From Heterohyrax brucei (lineage: Eukaryota; Chordata; Mammalia; Hyracoidea; Procaviidae): a stretch of 64,000 nucleotides of DNA. Positions 45,157 to 55,940 of the stretch are shown here, in pieces. The stretch is taken from NCBI GenBank assembly GCA_028571685.1, contig CM053143.1, forward strand, positions 143,378,829-143,442,828, in the 5' to 3' direction. The notes below the pieces were generated by a model. The model did no database searches. It had not been told where the DNA came from and was given only the letters and a program-made list of their open reading frames with translations. How positions within the stretch are numbered: position 1 is the stretch's first letter; each line of letters opens with the position of its first letter. Position numbers and translations under genes: made by a program.

Positions 45157-45728
45157 CAAGGATTGCCAATTACGTTCACAAACTCCTCCGCAAACTCATC
45201 CTAGAAAACGTGCTACATACCTCACTGCTGAATATCACTGTGGTCACCTTTGAAGTACTCCTCTTGGGAAGCTATGCACTGATGCCAGCACTTAGTCCAC
45301 CCCTTAAAGCAATTTTGGAACTCTTTTTCTGGAATGGCCATCAGAGCTGTTGTCTTATTATCCTTGGTATCCTGAATGCCATCAAAATGCCTTCCCTTCA
45401 ATGTTTCCTTTATCTTTGGGTAGAGAAAAAAGTCACTGGGGGCCAGATCAGGTGACTGGGCGGGAGTTCCAATACAGGTATTTGTTTACTGGCTAAAAAC
45501 TCCCTCACAGACAACTATACCATTAAGTTTGTGAACTCGCCACCGTGCCACCATGCATAATGGCCATTCCAGAAAGAGTTCCAAATGGCTTTGAAGGGTG
45601 GACTAGCTGCTGACATCAGTGTGTAGCTTCCCAAGGGGAGGACTTCAAAGGTGGCTGTGATGATGCTCAGCAGTGAGGTATGTAGCACTGAGTGCAATTA
45701 AGTTCATGAACTCAGTTGTCGGACCTTG
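45157..45728 (-). mobile_element. Palindromic mariner-derived element, copy 1
   Basis: A 572-bp element with mariner-type termini ('caaggattgccaattacgtt' left; 'gttgtcggaccttg' right, followed by TA). Both arms carry the 3' part of a mariner transposase gene in opposite orientations: the long arm (45160 to about 45500) in antisense and the short arm (45555-45700) in sense, around a loop. It is the reverse-orientation equivalent of 53675-54220. The transposase has only its C-terminal third and is broken, so it is non-autonomous. Confidence 0.8.
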
Positions 45729-45729
45729 T

Positions 45730-46515
45730 AAGCTCAGTACTTGGTTGCTAGGGAGTTTTAGACTCAGCACTGGTTCCCTTTTTGTCTCTGTTTTGTGTCT
45801 CCCACTCTAAGGTCAAAAGTAGATGACAATCCTGAGCTCCCCAAGACTCGGCTTAAAATATCTCATTTGTGGACTAGCTTGGTTCTCAGATTTCCCAGCT
45901 GTAGCAAATCCCTAGGATCTGGGGCTGCCCCAGTGGAAAGTCTGTAAACAGAAAATACTATGTTAAAAATAGCTCTGGGGAGGCCCAAGCTTGACACCCA
46001 GCTGCCTACTTAGGGTAACCAATTCCTGGGGAGGGGGCCAGAAGGCTCTTTATTAAGCCAGGAATAACTGAATGATTACTTGGCTGTGTCTAGTTTTATT
46101 CTATAGCGATTAGATCCTTCTTTGACAGCTGGTCTTTGTCACTTTTTACTTTAAATTCTACGTTTAATAAATTCAGTCCTATAGCTGGTCGATGGTGATT
46201 TTTATTCTACCTGCTCTATATAGCCTAGAACTGAGCTACCCAATTTTTTTTTTCTTTGAGATTTAAATGGAAATGAAACCTACCCAAGCTGTCCTCTGTG
46301 AGAAAGTGAAGTGACCTCAAAGACCCTACAATATTTAACTTGTGTTTGCTATGTTTGGTGATCTGGTTGTCTTCTGACTACCTCAGTTTGCTTCCTTCAT
46401 GCTCCTTGATAGCACTAAGGTGTTTAGTTTTGTTTTAAATTTACCTGTCTCTGTGGAATGTAGATAAGAATGCCCCCCAAATGCTGTCTGCATAAGAAAT
46501 ACTTATCCCTAGCTA
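45730..46515. other. CORIN: CORIN intron 1, no recognised feature
   Basis: Intronic DNA between the mariner derivative and an RTE copy; nothing recognised. Confidence 0.45.
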
Positions 46516-46519
46516 ACAA

Positions 46520-47238
46520 CATTGAAGATCAAAGACCACAGACTTCAGTATAGAAAAACAGAAGTCCGTATCACTGGACCAGTAACCAATATCATGTTAA
46601 ACAGAGAAAAGATGGTGTTTGTCAGGGTTTTCATTTTGATTGGATCCACAATCAATACCCATGGAAGCAGAAATTAAGAAATCAAAAGATGCATTGAATT
46701 TGGAAAATCTGCTGCAAAGACCTCTTTAAAGAGTTGAAAAGTGAAGACATCATCTTGAAGGCTAAGGAGCAGCTGACCCAAGCCATGATATTTTCACTCG
46801 CATCATGTGCATTCTAAAGCTGGCAAGTGAATAAGGAAGGCAGAAGAACTGATGCCTTTGAATTGCGGTGTTGCAAAAGAATGTTAAATATACCATGGAC
46901 TGCAAAAGGACCGAACAGAGCTGTCCCTGAAGAAGTACAACCAGAGTGCTCCTTAGATGCAAGGATGGTGACACTATGCCTTATATACTCTGGACATGGT
47001 GTCAGGAGGAATAAATCCATGGAAGAGGAAATCATGCTTGGCAAAGTAGACGGTCAGTGAAAAAGAAGAAGACCCTCAACAAGATGGATTGACATGGTGA
47101 CTGCAGCGCTATGTGTAAGCCTAACAGTGATGGTGGGCATGGTGCAGCACTGGGCAGTGTTTCTTTTCTGTCGTCTGTATGGTTGCTGGGAGTTGGAAGC
47201 AGCTTGAGGGCACCTAACAACAGCAGCAGCAGCAACAA
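46520..47238 (+). mobile_element. RTE LINE, 3' fragment
   Basis: It begins at 'gaagatcaaagaccacagac' and runs through the post-RT coding region ('aagaatgttaaatataccat', 'gaagtacaaccagagtgctc') to 'cacctaacaacagcagcagc'. Several frameshifts. Confidence 0.88.
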
Positions 47239-47369
47239 TGTTCTCATGTTGTTCAGTGTCAGAAACTCCTAAAAGCAGGCAACCCTCTCCTAATCCCTTG
47301 AAGAGAGTTTTCTAACAGATGGAAAATATCTCCTTTCTAGAGCAATTATTTCGTAGTGTTGAGTGGAAG

Positions 47370-47760
47370 TCAAGAAGCCCAGATGGTGTAGCGTTTAAAA
47401 CGCTCAGCTGCTAACTGAAAGGTTTGTGATTTGAATCCATCAGCGAACTAATGGGAGAAAGTTGTGGCAGTCTGCTTCCATAAAGATTAAGTAAACTCAG
47501 ACCTGTTGCCACTGAGTCAGTTCCAACTCAGAGTCAGCCTATAGGATGGAGGTGCCTTATGGAGTTTCCAAAGACTTCATCTTTATGGGAGCCGACTGCC
47601 ACGTCTTACTACCAAGAAACACTGGACAGGTTTGAACTGCTGAAGTTTTCAGTCAGCAGCTGACCGCCTAACCACTGCTCTAGGCTTGGACATCCTGCAG
47701 GGTAGCTGTACTCTGTCCGATAGGGTCATCGTGAGTCAGAATCAATTTGATGGTGACAGA
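47370..47760 (+). mobile_element. AfroSINE interrupted by a second AfroSINE
   Basis: Outer sense copy: head 'cgctcagctgctaactgaaa' and 'gtctgcttccataaagatta' at 47370-47489, resuming at 47686 with 'ggacatcctgcagggtagct' and ending in 'cgtgagtcagaatcaatttg'. The two halves are contiguous in the family consensus. Confidence 0.85.
47490..47685 (-). mobile_element. AfroSINE nested inside another AfroSINE
   Basis: Antisense copy within 47370-47760: 'tgttgccactgagtcagttc', 'catctttatgggagccgact', 'ttttcagtcagcagctgacc', 'gcctaaccactgctc'. Confidence 0.88.
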
Positions 47761-47772
47761 AATAGAAGTAAC

Positions 47773-47960
47773 AGGAGATTTGGTGGCATGATGGTTAGGA
47801 GATTGACTACATAGTTAAAGATTGGTAATTCGAACCCACCTGGTGGCTCTGCAGGAAAAAGATCTGGTGATCTGTTTCTGTAAAGATCACAACCATGAAA
47901 GCTCTATGGGGCGATTCTACTGCATCACACGTGGCTGTCGTGCATAGGAACAACAACAAC
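47773..47960 (+). mobile_element. AfroSINE, long subfamily
   Basis: 'tttggtggcatgatggttag', 'gatctggtgatctgtttctg', 'gaaagctctatggggcgatt', ending in AACAACAACAAC. Confidence 0.85.
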
Positions 47961-47966
47961 AGAAGT

Positions 47967-48660
47967 CAGTCTCTGCGTGGTACAAATGGGTAGTGCCTGT
48001 CATGGTTGGAATTGTGTCCCCCCAAAAATGTGTGCAGCCATGTGGCTGGGATATGGTTCCCAGTATCTTGGAAATGTCCTCCATTGTGTGGTTTTGCCTA
48101 CCCCTATGTTAAAGGATTAGGGTGGGGCTGTGAATTCCTGCTGTCGGGGGAGTTTCCCTGGAGTATGGCTTGCCCCACCCTTAATGCTTTCAGCTTGCAA
48201 GGAATAAAAGGAAAAAGAAACAAAGGACAATTTGAGAACCTCGCTACCATCAAGCAAGCAACACCGGGAGCAGAGCACGTCCTTCAGAACAGAGGTTCTT
48301 GCATGAGGACACTCCCTGGACAAAGACTGATGCAATACCGGACTTTCCTCCAGAGCCGACAAGGGGAAAGTCTTTCCCTGGAGTGGACACCCTGAATATG
48401 GACTTGCAACCTACCGGACTGTGTAAGAATAAATCTTTCTTTGTTAAAGCCAACCACTGTGGTATTTCTGTTAGAGCAGCCTAGCTGACTAAAACAGTGC
48501 CCTTGGCTTGCTAATCCAAAGATTGGAAGTTCGTGTCTACCCAGAGTTGCCTCGGAAGAAAGGCCTGGCTGTCTACTTCTGAAAAATCAACTATTGGAAA
48601 CCCAATACACATGGAGTCATGAATGGGCATCATCTCCATAGCAACGGGCTGCTAATTGAA
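47967..48660 (+). mobile_element. AfroSINE split by an LTR
   Basis: Head at 47967-47997 ('ctctgcgtggtacaaatggg') and remainder from 48502 ('cttggcttgctaatccaaag', 'gtctacttctgaaaaatcaa', 'acatggagtcatgaatggg'). The head and body join correctly when 47998-48501 is removed. Confidence 0.88.
47998..48496 (+). mobile_element. MaLR/ERVL-like solo LTR with intact 5-bp duplication
   Basis: A 499-bp LTR, TGTCATGG...AAAACA, with identical flanks GTGCC (47993-47997 and 48497-48501). It contains a poly(A)-signal-like 'gaataaatctttctttgtta' near the 3' end and ends 'ctgttagagcagcctagctg' plus 'actaaaaca'. No gag, pol or env sequence. The 5-bp duplication fits ERVL/MaLR integration. Confidence 0.85.
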
Positions 48661-48689
48661 ATTACCGGAGGAGTGATGGCAACCCATGG

Positions 48690-49490
48690 GATAAATAATT
48701 TTTTTTAAAGTTTGTTATTCTCCCATTCACATTTCTCAAAGGCAAAAGAAAAAACACATATAGAGAAACTATTAAAGGTGGAGTCTTTTACCCCTGATAG
48801 ATTGCTGATTGTTCTGCAGTGAGATCTGGAAATCGGGATACTCTTCTGTCAGCATTTTCTAATCTTGTCAACTCCAAGAATGCAGACCTTCTGGGTGGCC
48901 GGCGGCCCTGTTGCTAGTAGTGTAAAATGTGAAACACATAGAAAACAAATACAACCTCCAAAGGCAAAATTGGATGAGAAAGTGGAAGGATCCAGATCTT
49001 GTAGTTTTGTTTCTCTTTTGTTTATGTTTTAAGAGAGAACAAAGTGAAAAAGGAATACCACTGATTGCTTTCCACAGCTATCGAAACTTTGTTTTTTCCT
49101 CTTCAGGCCCCTTGTAAACACTCTGGTTGGAAGTGGTTGTGTAGAGAGGCGGCTTCTGAGGTGTGGGGAGGGGCAGTGCAGGGGCCGAGAAGAGGAATCA
49201 GAGCCCCAGCAGGGTGAGACGGCATCGCTGTGGAGTGGGGGAACCCAAGTGGAGTGAGGAGTGTGTGTGAGCACGTGTGCATGCATGCGTGCTTGTGTGT
49301 GTGTGTGCGCATGCATGCGTGCTAGGGAGCTATAGGGATCAAAGCCTGATAGACTGAAGAAAATGTCCACATGCTGCGGAAGATGGGGCAGAAGTGAGAA
49401 CTGAGACAAGCTGAGTGTCATGATAAAACGGGAGATGGGGCTGGGTGGGTGGGGCGTAGTTACAGACCAGTGGATTGATTAAGTAAGTAA
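48690..49490. other. CORIN: CORIN intron 1, mostly unrecognised
   Basis: Apart from the GT/GC-rich tract at 49259-49322 no feature was recognised. Confidence 0.45.
49259..49322. repeat. Alternating purine-pyrimidine GT/GC/ATGC tract
   Basis: (GT)n interspersed with GCATGCATGCGTGC, twice, with few breaks in purine-pyrimidine alternation. A simple repeat with Z-DNA potential. Confidence 0.9.
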
Positions 49491-49496
49491 CGGACG

Positions 49497-49660
49497 GAAA
49501 CCCTGGTGGCATAGTGGTGAAGTGTTATGTCTGCTGACCAAAAGGTCAGCAGCTCAAATCTGCCGGGCGCTCCTTGGAAACTGCAGAGCAGTTCTGCTCT
49601 GCATGTGAGGGTCGCTATGAGTTGGAATCAACTCGAAGGCAGTGGATTTGGTTTTTACTA
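49497..49660 (+). mobile_element. AfroSINE
   Basis: Well-preserved sense copy: 'ggaaaccctggtggcatagt', 'ctgctgaccaaaaggtcagc', 'gctccttggaaactgcagag', 'ggtcgctatgagttggaatc', 'ggcagtggatttggtttt'. Confidence 0.94.
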
Positions 49661-49944
49661 AGAACAAACCAGGTTTCTTGCTGTTGGAGAAGGAGATTGT
49701 AGGCAAAATCATAAAACCAGATCTAGAGCTGTGTGATGTGGGATTGGAGTTGGACATGTGGGTGTAAACTAAGGCTTCAAGATATAAAGATAAATAAATA
49801 TAGATGTATATGTATATGTGTACATACATGAGTGCACACACTGTATATATATTTGTATGTTTTTCTTCAAGCTCTGTGTACTGAGAGACAGTGGGAACAG
49901 AGACGCCCGATACGAATGAGCACAATCCGTAGTATCAGTCTTGT

Positions 49945-50360
49945 TTTTTTATGTCTCTCTTTTTTAACTTATATAATTTCTTTGACTATTTTTTATTATG
50001 GCAATATTTATGGGAGGACATTTGCCATTTCAAAGTTACTCATATGTACAATTCAGTGACATTATGTTTATCATGTTGTCCATCCATCACCTTGATCTGT
50101 TTACAGATCTTTGTATCACCCTTAACAGAACTACAGGGCCCCCTAAGCAATGAGTCCCCTTTTCCTCCTCCCTTTCACCTGCCCTAGTAATTGATAATAA
50201 ACTTTGGTCTCTAAACCCTTGCCTATTCTGGGTATTTCAGGTAAGTGGAATCATACAGTATTTGTCCTTTTGTGACTAATTTCACTCAACATAGTTTTAA
50301 AAGGTTCATCCATGCTGTACAGATCTTGGTTTTTAAATATTATTTTCTACTAAAAGGTAC
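49945..50360 (-). mobile_element. Old L1 3' UTR fragment, antisense
   Basis: 'ttcagtgacattatgtttat', 'catgttgtccatccatcacc', 'ggaatcatacagtatttgtc', 'actaatttcactcaacatag' are antisense L1 3' UTR landmarks. More diverged than 34150-34412 and a different subfamily. Confidence 0.65.
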
Positions 50361-50549
50361 CATGAGTCCTTGGAGAAATGACTACTTCAAGGGTGAGGCA
50401 AGCAAAGTACAAGATGAGTCTAAAACATCTTGTTTTAAAAAGCAAAGAAGGACTCAAAGCACGGAGATGTCAAAGGGCCTAGAAATCAGTCTCACTGAGC
50501 TGCTACTGGCCGAATTAAGGGCAATCTGAACAAGAAAATAAGTGATAGT

Positions 50550-53468
50550 AGCAACAGAGTACCTGACTGGTCTGTCACTTGGATGTTACTGTGATACTGG
50601 AGGCTGTGCCACTGGTATTCAGGTGCCAGCAGGGTCACCCATAGTGGACAGGTTTCTGCTGAGTTCCCAGCTAACACAGACTAGGAAGACGGACCTGGCG
50701 GTCTACTTCTGAAAAGAATTAGCCAGTGCAAAACTTAAGAATAGCAACAGAACACTGTCAGGTATAGTGCTGGAAAATGAGTGCCCCAATTTGGAAGGCA
50801 CCCAAAAGATAACTGGGGAAGAGCTGCCTCCTCAGAGTAGAGTCGACCCTAATGACGTGGGTGGAGTAAAGCCTTTGGGACCTTCATTTTCTGACATAGC
50901 ATGACTCAAAATGAGAAGAATTAGCTGTAAACATTAACTAATAATTGGTACGTGGAATGTACAAAATGTGAATCTAGGAAAATTGGAAATCATCAAAAAT
51001 GAAATGGAACATATAAACGTTGATATCTGAGGCATTAGTGAGCTGAAATGGGCTGGTATTAGTCATTTGGAATTGGACAATCATACGGTTTACCATGGGG
51101 AGAATGAAAACTTGAAGGGGAATGGTGTTACATTTGTCATCAAAAAGAATATTTCAATATCTGCCCTGAAATACAATGCTGTCAGTGATAGGATAATATC
51201 CATATGCCTACAAGGAAGGCCAGTTAATATGACCATTATTCAAATTTACCCACGAACCACTAAGGTCACACATGAAGAAATTGAAGATTTTTACCAGCTT
51301 ATGCAGCCCACAATTGATCAAACATGCAGTCAAGATGCACTAATATTTGGTATTTGGATAGTGGTATTTGGAATGCAAAAGTTGGAAACAAAGAAGAAGG
51401 ATCGACAGTTGTAAAATACAGCATTGGTGACAGAAATGCTGCTGGAGAACACATGATAGAATTTTGCAAGACCAGTGCCTTCTTCATTGCAAATATTTCT
51501 TTTCATAGACCTCACCAGATGGGATATACAGGAATGAAAGGGACTCTAACTGTGAACAGAAGCTCCATATCAGCAATCAGAACAAGACGAGGTACTGAGT
51601 GTGGCACAGACCGTCCATTGTTCAAGTTCAAACTGAAGCTGAAGAAAATTAGAACAAGTCCATGAGAGCCAAAGTATGACCTTAAGTATATCCCACCTGA
51701 GTTTAGAGACCATCCCAACAGATTTAATGTATTTAATGCTAGTGACTGAATACCAGCCAATTGTGGAATGACACCAAAGACATCATCCCTGAAGAAAGCA
51801 TGAAGTCATTAAAAAGACAGGAAAGAAAAAAAGACCAAACTGGATGACAGAAGAGACTCTACAACTTGTTCTTGACCTTCAAGTAGCTAAAGCAAAAGGA
51901 AGGACTGACGAAGTGAAAGAGCTGATCAGAAGATTTCAAGGGGTGCTTGAGAAGGCAAAATAAAGTATTATAATGATATACAGAAAGAGCTAGAAATAGA
52001 AAATCAAAACGGAAGAACACACTGCATTTCTCACACTGAAAGAAGTGAAGAAAAATTCAAGCTTCAAGTTGCAATAGCGAAGGATTCTACAGGGAAAATA
52101 TTAAAGGACTCAGGAAGCATCAAAAGAAGATGGAAGGAATACACAGAGTCATTATACCAAAAAGAATTGGTTGATGTTCAGCCATGTCAAAAAGTAGCAT
52201 ATGATCAGGATACGATGATACTGAAGGGACAGCACTGAAGCTGCATTGGCTGCATTGGCAATAAACAAGGCTCCAGGAACTGGTGGAGTATCAGGTGAGA
52301 TGTCTCAGCAAATGGATGCAGCACTGGGTGGGCTCACTTGTCCCTGCCCCCAAATTGGGAGGAGACTACCTGGCCAACTGACTGGAAAAGATCCATATTT
52401 ATGCCTATTCCCAAGAAAAGTGATCTAATTGAATGTGAAAATTACCAAACAATGTCATTAATGTCACATGCAAGTAAGATTTTGCTCAAGATCATCCAAA
52501 AGCAGCTGCAACAGTGTGTTGACAGGAAACTGCCACAAATGCATGGTTGAAAGTCAGGAAAGGTGTGGGTCAGAGTTGTAGCCTTTTACCATGTTTTTCC
52601 CTCTGTATGCAGAGCAAATAATTCAAGAAGTTGGACTACATGAAGAAGAATGAGGCATCAGGATTGGAGGATTCATGAACACTCTGCATTAGGCAGATGA
52701 CAACACCCCTGGTTGCTGGCAGTGAAGATGATTTGAAACACTTACTGATGAAGATCAAAGACCACAGCCTTCAGTATGGATTGCACCTAAACATCAAGAA
52801 AACAAAAATCCTCACAACTGGACCAGAAAGCAACATAATGATAAATGATGAAAGGATTGAGGTTGTCAAGGATTGCATTTTACTTGATTCCACAATCAAT
52901 GCATGGGGAAGCAGCAGTCAAGAAACAAAAAGACACTTTGCTCTGGGATAATCTGCTGCAAAGGATCTCTTAAAGTACCAGAAAGTGAAGGTGTCACCTT
53001 GAAGACTAAGGTGCTCCTGGCCCAAGCCATGGTATTTTCAATCGTATCATATGCCTGATAAAGCTGGACAATGAATAAGGAGGGCAGAAGAAGAACTGAT
53101 GCCTTTGAATTGTGATGTTGGAGAAGAATATTGAATGTACCATGGACTGCCAAAAGAACAACCAGATCTGTTTCAGAAGAAGTACAGCCAGAGTGCTCCT
53201 TGGGAACAAAGACAGCAAGACTGCATCTCACATACACTGGACATGTTGTCAGGAGGGTTCAATCTCAGAAGAAGGAAATTATGCTTGGTAGAGTGTAGGG
53301 TCAGTGAAAAAAAGGAAAGAGGAAGACCCTCAACAAGATGGGCTGCAGCGATGGGCTTAAATATAAAAACGATTGTGGGTCTGGTGCAGGACCAGGTACT
53401 GTTTCATTCTGTTGTTTGTAGGGTCACTATGAGTTGGAACTTACTTGACAGCATCTAACAATAACAAC
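50550..53468 (+). mobile_element. RTE LINE with both ends but no RT core
   Basis: Starts in the 5' leader ('actgtgatactggaggctgt'), covers the apurinic endonuclease domain (51067-51414 open; IISICLQGRPVNMTIIQIYP then EEIEDFYQLM), the linker, and the RT N-terminal region ('aacaaggctccaggaactgg'). At about 52545 it jumps from the 'caggaaactgccac' site to 'gaaagtcaggaaaggtgtg', losing the central RT motifs. The YADD-equivalent lies near 52690 and is broken by a stop. The 3' end is complete ('catctaacaataacaacc'). Confidence 0.9.
51067..51414 (+). pseudogene. RTE endonuclease-domain relic
   Basis: The longest surviving frame of the endonuclease region in this element (115 codons). It preserves DRIISICLQGRPVNMTIIQ and DFYQLMQPTIDQTCSQDALI, typical of the RTE EN domain, but loses the frame before the catalytic GD-N motif (GIWIVVFGMQK replaces the expected 'GDWNAKVG' through a frameshift). 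Confidence 0.85.
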
Positions 53469-53572
53469 CTGAGGCAGAGGTTCAACCTGCCTCTTCATTT
53501 GGTCCTTTTACATCTATGTTTCATGTAGGTCCAACACTCTTGGCTGGACTGGAATGCTCCCTTTCCTTTTAG

Positions 53573-54260
53573 GGAGTCCTAGTGGTATGGTACTTAAGAG
53601 TTACAACTGCTAACCAAAAGACTGGCAGTTCCAATGCACCAGCTGCCTCTTGGAAACCTAATAGGGTCACTGTACAAGGTTTGACAATTAAATCTGCAAA
53701 CTTCATTGTTCTAAGTGCTACATACCTCATTGCTGAATATCACTGCAGTCACCTTCAAAGTACTCACCTTGGGAAGCTATGCACCAGTGTCAGCACCTAG
53801 TCCAAAGCAATTTTGGAACTCTTTCTGGAATGACCATGGCAGCACAGTGGCAAGTTTGCAAACTTAATTGTATAGCTGTCTGTTGAGGGAGTTTTTAGCT
53901 AATAAACAAATAACTGTATTGGAACACCCTCCTATGCACTTGATCTGGCTCCCAGTGACTTTTCTTTGCCCAAAGATAAAGGAAATATTGAAAGGAAGAC
54001 ATTTGAATGACACTCAAGACCTCCAGGGTAATGTGATGACAGCTTTGATGGCTATTCCAGAAGAAGAGTTCCAAAATTGCTTTGAAGTTTTGACTAGGTG
54101 CTGGTGTTGGTATATAGCTTCCCACGGGGAGTACTTCCAAGGTGACCATAGTGATATTCATCAATGAGGTATGTAGCACTTTTTCTAGGATGAGTTTGCC
54201 AACTTAGTTGTCGATCTTCATAAGTCAGAATCAACTCGTTGGTGCTGTTTTTTTTTCTTT
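53573..54260 (+). mobile_element. AfroSINE split by a mariner derivative
   Basis: Head and body at 53573-53674 ('ctgctaaccaaaagactggc', 'ctaatagggtcactgta') and tail from 54221 ('taagtcagaatcaactcgtt'). Removing 53675-54220 and one TA restores the family consensus at 'gtcactgtaagtcagaatc'. Confidence 0.9.
53675..54220 (+). mobile_element. Palindromic mariner-derived element, copy 2
   Basis: A 546-bp element in an AfroSINE, with TA on both sides (53673-53674, 54221-54222), the Tc1/mariner target duplication. Left terminus 'caaggtttgacaattaaatc'; the right terminus is an imperfect inverted copy. The left arm (53675 to about 53845) is the reverse complement of the end of the right arm. The right arm encodes a C-terminal transposase piece (53886-54167: REFLANKQITVLEHPP, FLCPKIKEILKGRHLND, AIPEEEFQNCFEVL, GEYFQGDHSDIHQ). 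Confidence 0.88.
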
Positions 54261-54264
54261 TAAT

Positions 54265-55075
54265 TCTCTTTGTTTTCTGGCTCACCACATCTTTTTCTTT
54301 ATCTGCTAGACTTCCTCCATGAGATCTGCCATAGTGAAATATATACAAGAAAAGTCAGTCTAGTCATGGTCTTTCAAAAGCTTCCATTTTGAAACAAATC
54401 TTGTTCATACTTTTCTGTCTGAATTGGCTAATTCCTATTCAGAAGGTATTCTACTATGCCTACATGTAATCCAAGTTTGTACTCAATCTATTATTAACTA
54501 CTCAACTCTCTTTTAATATTTTCTCATCTTTGCTATTATTCCAAATTCTATAAAGTTTCTATTACATTCAGTAAGTGCCTGCAGAATGCTTAATGTAACC
54601 ACCAATAATGACTCTGTCAGGCTAACCCTTGATGCTCAAAAATTTTGAGAGAATTTTATGCAGATTTTCGATTTTCTATAGCCACTTGGCATAGCTGCCC
54701 AGTCTTTAGAGGGTGGTTCCCCAATTGCTCTTGCAATAAACTCTCCATTTGTAGCTTTAAGAGGAAGTCTTTCAGTAATTTCTCATATACTTGTCCTCTT
54801 TGGAGAAGTCAGTTCCTTGTTTTCTGAGATCTTATCCCTTCTCCTACGTTCGATTTCTTTGGATTCCAGCCTTCCTTTCTTATCTAAACCGTTTATCTAG
54901 TAACCACCAAACACATCTCCTCCTTTTCCCATAGCCTCTTTAAGACTCAGATACAACTCTTTGCCCTTCTGTAGCTGTCTCTCCAGACCTTCAGAATTGC
55001 ATTTTATCGTTCATATCTGCTCAGCCAACCTGCTAAAAACTCAACCATTCTTTTACTGAAATCTGTCTCTTCTTT
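54265..55075. other. CORIN: CORIN intron 1, no recognised feature
   Basis: AT-rich DNA with no exon or named repeat. Confidence 0.45.
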
Positions 55076-55077
55076 TG

Positions 55078-55268
55078 GAGTCCCTGGTTGATGCAAATGG
55101 TTAATGCACTTGGCTAGTAACCAAAAAGTTGGAGACTTGAGTCCACTCAGAAGCACCTGGGAAGAAAGTCCTGGTGATCTACTTTCAAATACTCAGCCAC
55201 TGAAAATCCTAAGTACTACAGTTCTACTGTGACAGGGGTCATCATGAATTAGAATCACCTTGCGGGAA
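55078..55268 (+). mobile_element. AfroSINE, long subfamily
   Basis: 'ggagtccctggttgatgcaa', 'cttggctagtaaccaaaaag', 'cactcagaagcacctgggaa', 'gttctactgtgacaggggtc'. Same subfamily as 47967-48660. Confidence 0.88.
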
Positions 55269-55279
55269 GCTAACCAACC

Positions 55280-55490
55280 AGCCAGTTGCCACTAAGCCAA
55301 TTCTGAGTGATGGTAACCTCGTGTGTTGCAGAGTAGAACTGCACCTAGGTGTTTTTGTTTTTTTTTTTAATGGCGCTGACTCTGCAGAAATAGATTGCCA
55401 CAGCTTTCTTCCAAGGCACCTCTGAGTGGGTTTCAACCATCAATATTTTGGTTAGTAGCCAAGCACTCACTGTTTGCACTACCCAGGTAA
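55280..55490 (-). mobile_element. AfroSINE, antisense
   Basis: 'agttgccactaagccaattc', 'agattgccacagctttcttc', 'caatattttggttagtagcc', 'tttgcactacccagg'. Head-to-head style neighbour of the preceding sense copy: tails face each other. Confidence 0.85.
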
Positions 55491-55862
55491 ACCGCTGATG
55501 TCAACTAGTTTTATCTCTTAATCTGGCTTCTCTAATTTGTTACTCTGAAAATAAGACTGAAATGTGTTTTTCAGATAATTCCATTTCTCCTTGGCTTCCT
55601 GAATGAAACCATTTCTGTAGAGACAGAATATTCAAGACTTGGGGATTTCAAATTGCCTTTTGAACCTTTACATTTACGGTAGTATCGCTGAGTTGTTTTC
55701 CTAGTTCACCCCTAGATCAAATAATGTTACAGTAAAGCCTTTCATTCTTTTTGTTTGGAAACAGAATTTGTCACCTTTCTATGAATGACTCCATCATTTA
55801 AGTCTGAACTAGGGTCAAAGATTATTTCATTAACAAATTCAGGGTGAATTTAGTACCACATG

Positions 55863-55940
55863 ATAGTGGAGCAGTTCTACTGTGTCTTACAGAATTACTA
55901 TGAACTGGAATTGACTTAACAGCAATAAGTTTGGTTTTTC
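55863..55940 (+). mobile_element. AfroSINE tail fragment
   Basis: 'gagcagttctactgtgtctt', 'actatgaactggaattgact', 'aacagcaataagtttggttt': the 3' half only. Confidence 0.78.

Noticed and set aside
49103..49421. His/Thr-rich minus-strand open frames near 49.1-49.4 kb
   Set aside because: They are translations of the GT/GC simple repeat.
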